The notes under the pieces: generated by a model
The model's input: the letters and a program-made list of their open reading frames with translations, nothing else
What the model was told of the DNA's origin: nothing
Database searches by the model: none
NCBI GenBank assembly: GCA_964392615.1
Contig: CAYMRB010000446.1
Coordinates: 1-8,231 of the forward strand
Length of the DNA stretch: 8,231 bases
Reading direction: 5' to 3'
Source of the DNA: CAYMRB01 sp964392615
Lineage (GTDB): Bacteria; Planctomycetota; UBA8108
Translations under genes and position numbers: made by a program
Shown here: positions 6,482 to 8,231 of the stretch, piece by piece
How the letters are laid out: the number at the start of each line of letters is the position of its first letter
How positions within the stretch are numbered: position 1 is the stretch's first letter

Positions 6482-7675
6482 TCAGGGGACTCGTCGCAGA
6501 TAGGTTTCGCGCAAGAGCAACGCCAGGAGCGCCGCGGCGATCCCGGGAACGAGCAGGAACAGGAAGTACTCGTCGTACGACAGGTATTCGATCTTGCCGA
6601 TCTCGCTGCGCTCCATCTCGTCGATGCGCTCATAGATCCGCCGCAGCGCGTCGCCGTCGCCGGCGAGGAACGCGCGTTCCGGATCGCCCGCGACGCGCCG
6701 AGGGACGTCGAGAAGCTGATCTCGCGACAGCTCCTGGCGGATCTCGCGGCCGAAGAAAGTCGGCCGTGTGACGAACGGCTCGCGCAGCAGCACATAGTAC
6801 ACCCGAATATCGTTCTCGCGAGCGTAGCGGCCGGCTTCGACCGGTTCGACGTCGCCCGCGTTGTTGTCGCCGTCGGTCAGCAGGACGACGACCTTGCCGC
6901 GGATCTTGTAGCCGCCCTCCTCCTCGCCGCGAGCGTGTTCCTCCTCGGCTGCGACGAGCGAGTACACCGCGCGCATCAGGCCGTCGCCGATCGCGGTGCG
7001 ATTGAGCGGATTCTCGTACGCGCCGTCCGCGCGCAGTCGTCGAAGCTCGTCCTGCGTTTTCGGCGGAGGCTGCGCTCGGCCGTAGCGGTCGAGGATCGGC
7101 GGGACGGTCTGTAGCCGCTTGACCGCCGTGATCAGCGGCTCGTGCCGCGACACGAGAGGGCAGCTCTCCTCGGTGAAGCGTGCGAACGTCGTCAAGCCGA
7201 CGAGGTCGGTCTTGCGACCGGCGAGGCTGCCGCCGTCCTCTTCGTCACCCGACACGAAGTCGGTGAAGACCGACTGGACGATGTCGATCTTGCGGCGTTG
7301 GCGTCCGTCGAACTCCATCTCCTGCTCCATCGAGCCGGAGCGATCGAGCACCATCTGGATTGCGATACCCTCGCTGCGCACGATCGTGCGCTCGTTGCCG
7401 ATACGAGGCTGCGCGGCGGCGCCGGCGAACAGGGTGACCGCGATGAGCTCGAGAATCGGCGGCACGACGAGGAGGCGCTGGCGCAGCGTCCTCGGCAATC
7501 CCTTCAGTGATGCGATGCTCGGATACACGAGCGCCGGCGCGCTGCGCCTCCGTCGCCACCGCCAGACGATGAGCGCCCAGCCGGGCAGCGCCACGAGAAG
7601 GAGCTCCGGCCACGCGAACTCGGCGTTGCTGAGCTGCGACAGCGGCGTCAGGATCCAGTCCTCAAGGAGCTGCAT
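6482..7675 (-). CDS. batA: BatA-type VWA-domain membrane protein
   Basis: This 397-residue protein has two N-terminal hydrophobic segments (about 22-39 and 64-88) that begin with the family-typical FAWPELLLVALPGW and ALVYPSIASLK. A VWA domain with an intact MIDAS site follows: DRSGS at 111-115, the threonine of NRTAIGDG at 227 and the aspartate of LLTDGDNNAG at 268. A late IYERIDEMERSEI segment (348-360) and a final membrane helix (about 369-388) complete the BatA pattern. It differs from the compact family form by an insertion between the two MIDAS halves at about 190-222 and a long segment before the late motif (296-346). By family knowledge it acts at the inner membrane with BatB. The ATG at 7675 has a GAGGAG ribosome site about 10 nt upstream and overlaps the preceding gene by 14 nt, which suggests translational coupling. 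An exact BatA or BatB assignment rests on order and on the N- and C-terminal motifs. Confidence 0.9.
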   Translation of the reverse strand: MQLLEDWILTPLSQLSNAEFAWPELLLVALPGWALIVWRWRRRRSAPALVYPSIASLKGLPRTLRQRLLVVPPILELIAVTLFAGAAAQPRIGNERTIVRSEGIAIQMVLDRSGSMEQEMEFDGRQRRKIDIVQSVFTDFVSGDEEDGGSLAGRKTDLVGLTTFARFTEESCPLVSRHEPLITAVKRLQTVPPILDRYGRAQPPPKTQDELRRLRADGAYENPLNRTAIGDGLMRAVYSLVAAEEEHARGEEEGGYKIRGKVVVLLTDGDNNAGDVEPVEAGRYARENDIRVYYVLLREPFVTRPTFFGREIRQELSRDQLLDVPRRVAGDPERAFLAGDGDALRRIYERIDEMERSEIGKIEYLSYDEYFLFLLVPGIAAALLALLLRETYLRRVP

Positions 7676-8231
7676 CGGGTATCGTCTCCTCGATGAACTG
7701 CTTGACGACGTCGAACGATGCCTGCACCGCGGCGTCGTCGGGCTGGAACTGCGCGAACTTCACCTGATCGCACAGCGACAGGAACTCGCCGAGCCGGGCG
7801 CGATACGGGGCGAGTTGCCTCAGGCGCGCGGCCTCGACGAGGAACTCCTCGGTGGTACGCTCGGGCGCGTGCACGTGGAAGCGATTCTCGATGTACTGCC
7901 GCAGGATCGCGGACAGGTGGACGAAGAAGAGCTCGACCTCGCCGCGCCCCACGAAGTCCTGCGCCACGAGCCGGCGCAGCGACTCCCACGCGATCTCGTG
8001 CGCCGGCACCGGAGGTGGCCCGCGCCGCGGCCCGCGCGTCAGCAGCCACACGAGGAACGTCAGAACTCCGGCGCCGATGACGCACAGCGGAACCAGCGCG
8101 TAGCGCAAGTCGACGCGCGGCAGCGGCGCCGGCGCGAGGACGGACGGCGGCGAACCGACCACGAGATCGGCCAGATTGTCGACGCCCTGCACGGTGACCC
8201 GAACCTCGTCGGTGAGGAACCAGTGCTCCTC
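7662..8231 (-). CDS. Membrane protein with DUF4381-like cytoplasmic domain; 5' end outside the window
   Basis: The frame is open to the right edge, giving 189 residues with no convincing start. A GTG at 8192 is in frame, but 13 more codons precede it and read as a continuing beta-strand (LTDEVRVTVQG), so it is probably internal. The visible part ends a likely extracytoplasmic beta domain, then has a Pro/Ala linker, a membrane helix at about 44-64 and a basic RGPRRG stop. A helical cytoplasmic domain (about 75-184) carries AWESLRRL, FFVHLSAILRQYIENRFHVH, RTTEEFL, CDQVKFAQFQP and a closing FIEET. The VKFA...P and F-E-T elements are what I recall for DUF4381-like proteins between the DUF58 and BatA genes of Bat/MoxR operons. 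The role is unknown; position suggests an accessory to the VWA complex. The end overlaps the batA start by 14 nt. Confidence 0.78.
   Translation of the reverse strand, partial: EEHWFLTDEVRVTVQGVDNLADLVVGSPPSVLAPAPLPRVDLRYALVPLCVIGAGVLTFLVWLLTRGPRRGPPPVPAHEIAWESLRRLVAQDFVGRGEVELFFVHLSAILRQYIENRFHVHAPERTTEEFLVEAARLRQLAPYRARLGEFLSLCDQVKFAQFQPDDAAVQASFDVVKQFIEETIPDAAP

Noticed and set aside
5366..7114. 582-codon plus-strand open frame opposite batA and batB
   Set aside because: It is the antisense shadow expected where the third codon position is GC-rich. Its product is a charged, motif-free Ala/Arg/Glu/Val mix, while the minus strand has clear VWA proteins.
8190..8192. GTG as the start of the first gene
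   Set aside because: The frame continues upstream to the window edge with sequence that extends a beta-strand, and no ribosome site is seen; the gene is better treated as truncated by the window.
1..8231. CRISPR arrays, tRNA or rRNA genes, insertion sequences and attachment sites
   Set aside because: No spaced direct repeats, no cloverleaf or rRNA-like sequence, no transposase and no terminal inverted repeats were seen. Almost all of the window is accounted for by coding sequence.

Overview
The window is a tightly packed, single-direction gene cluster on the minus strand, so it reads from position 8231 down to 1. It is the core of a Bat operon, named after 'Bacteroides aerotolerance' although the family is widespread. 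The DNA is strongly GC-rich, with a high-GC third codon position, and this produces many long shadow ORFs on the plus strand. GC bias, gene order and the enlarged, Glu/Arg/Ala-rich BatC suggest a high-GC Gram-negative bacterium, perhaps deltaproteobacteria-like (Myxococcota, Desulfobacterota or Binatota type) or planctomycete-like. The sequence alone does not settle the phylum.

Layout in transcription order: (1) 8231-7662, the C-terminal part of a membrane protein with a DUF4381-like cytoplasmic domain, its start lying outside the window; (2) 7675-6482, BatA-type VWA membrane protein; (3) 6460-5330, BatB-type VWA membrane protein; (4) 5333-3261, a very large BatC-type TPR/coiled-coil protein; (5) 3240-1405, BatD; (6) 1414-530, BatE with TPR, two membrane helices and an SH3-like domain; (7) 452-1, the N-terminal part of a multi-span membrane protein that resembles the N-terminus of polyprenyl glycosylphosphotransferases (EpsB_2 type) and runs off the left edge. 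Junctions in the Bat block are overlaps of 14, 4 and 10 nt or gaps of 21 and 20 nt, so co-transcription and translational coupling are very likely. The operon promoter, and probably moxR and DUF58 genes, would lie beyond 8231.

Working model, from family knowledge: in Bat loci a MoxR AAA+ ATPase works with VWA proteins whose MIDAS sites bind a metal and a partner. BatA and BatB are anchored in the inner membrane and expose the VWA domain. BatC and BatE supply TPR scaffolds, BatD supplies periplasmic Ig-like domains plus a cytoplasmic tail, and BatE supplies a periplasmic SH3-like module. The role is thought to be envelope maintenance, stress tolerance or chaperone-like assembly, but the biochemical activity is not established.

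The most unusual points are the roughly 690-residue BatC with a three-copy internal helical module and a Gln/Asp-rich linker, a shared C-terminal domain in the first gene and BatD, insertions in both VWA domains, and the envelope-polysaccharide-like gene placed directly after batE. Nothing seen here is convincingly a wholly new system. It is a recognisable Bat operon with lineage-specific elaborations.
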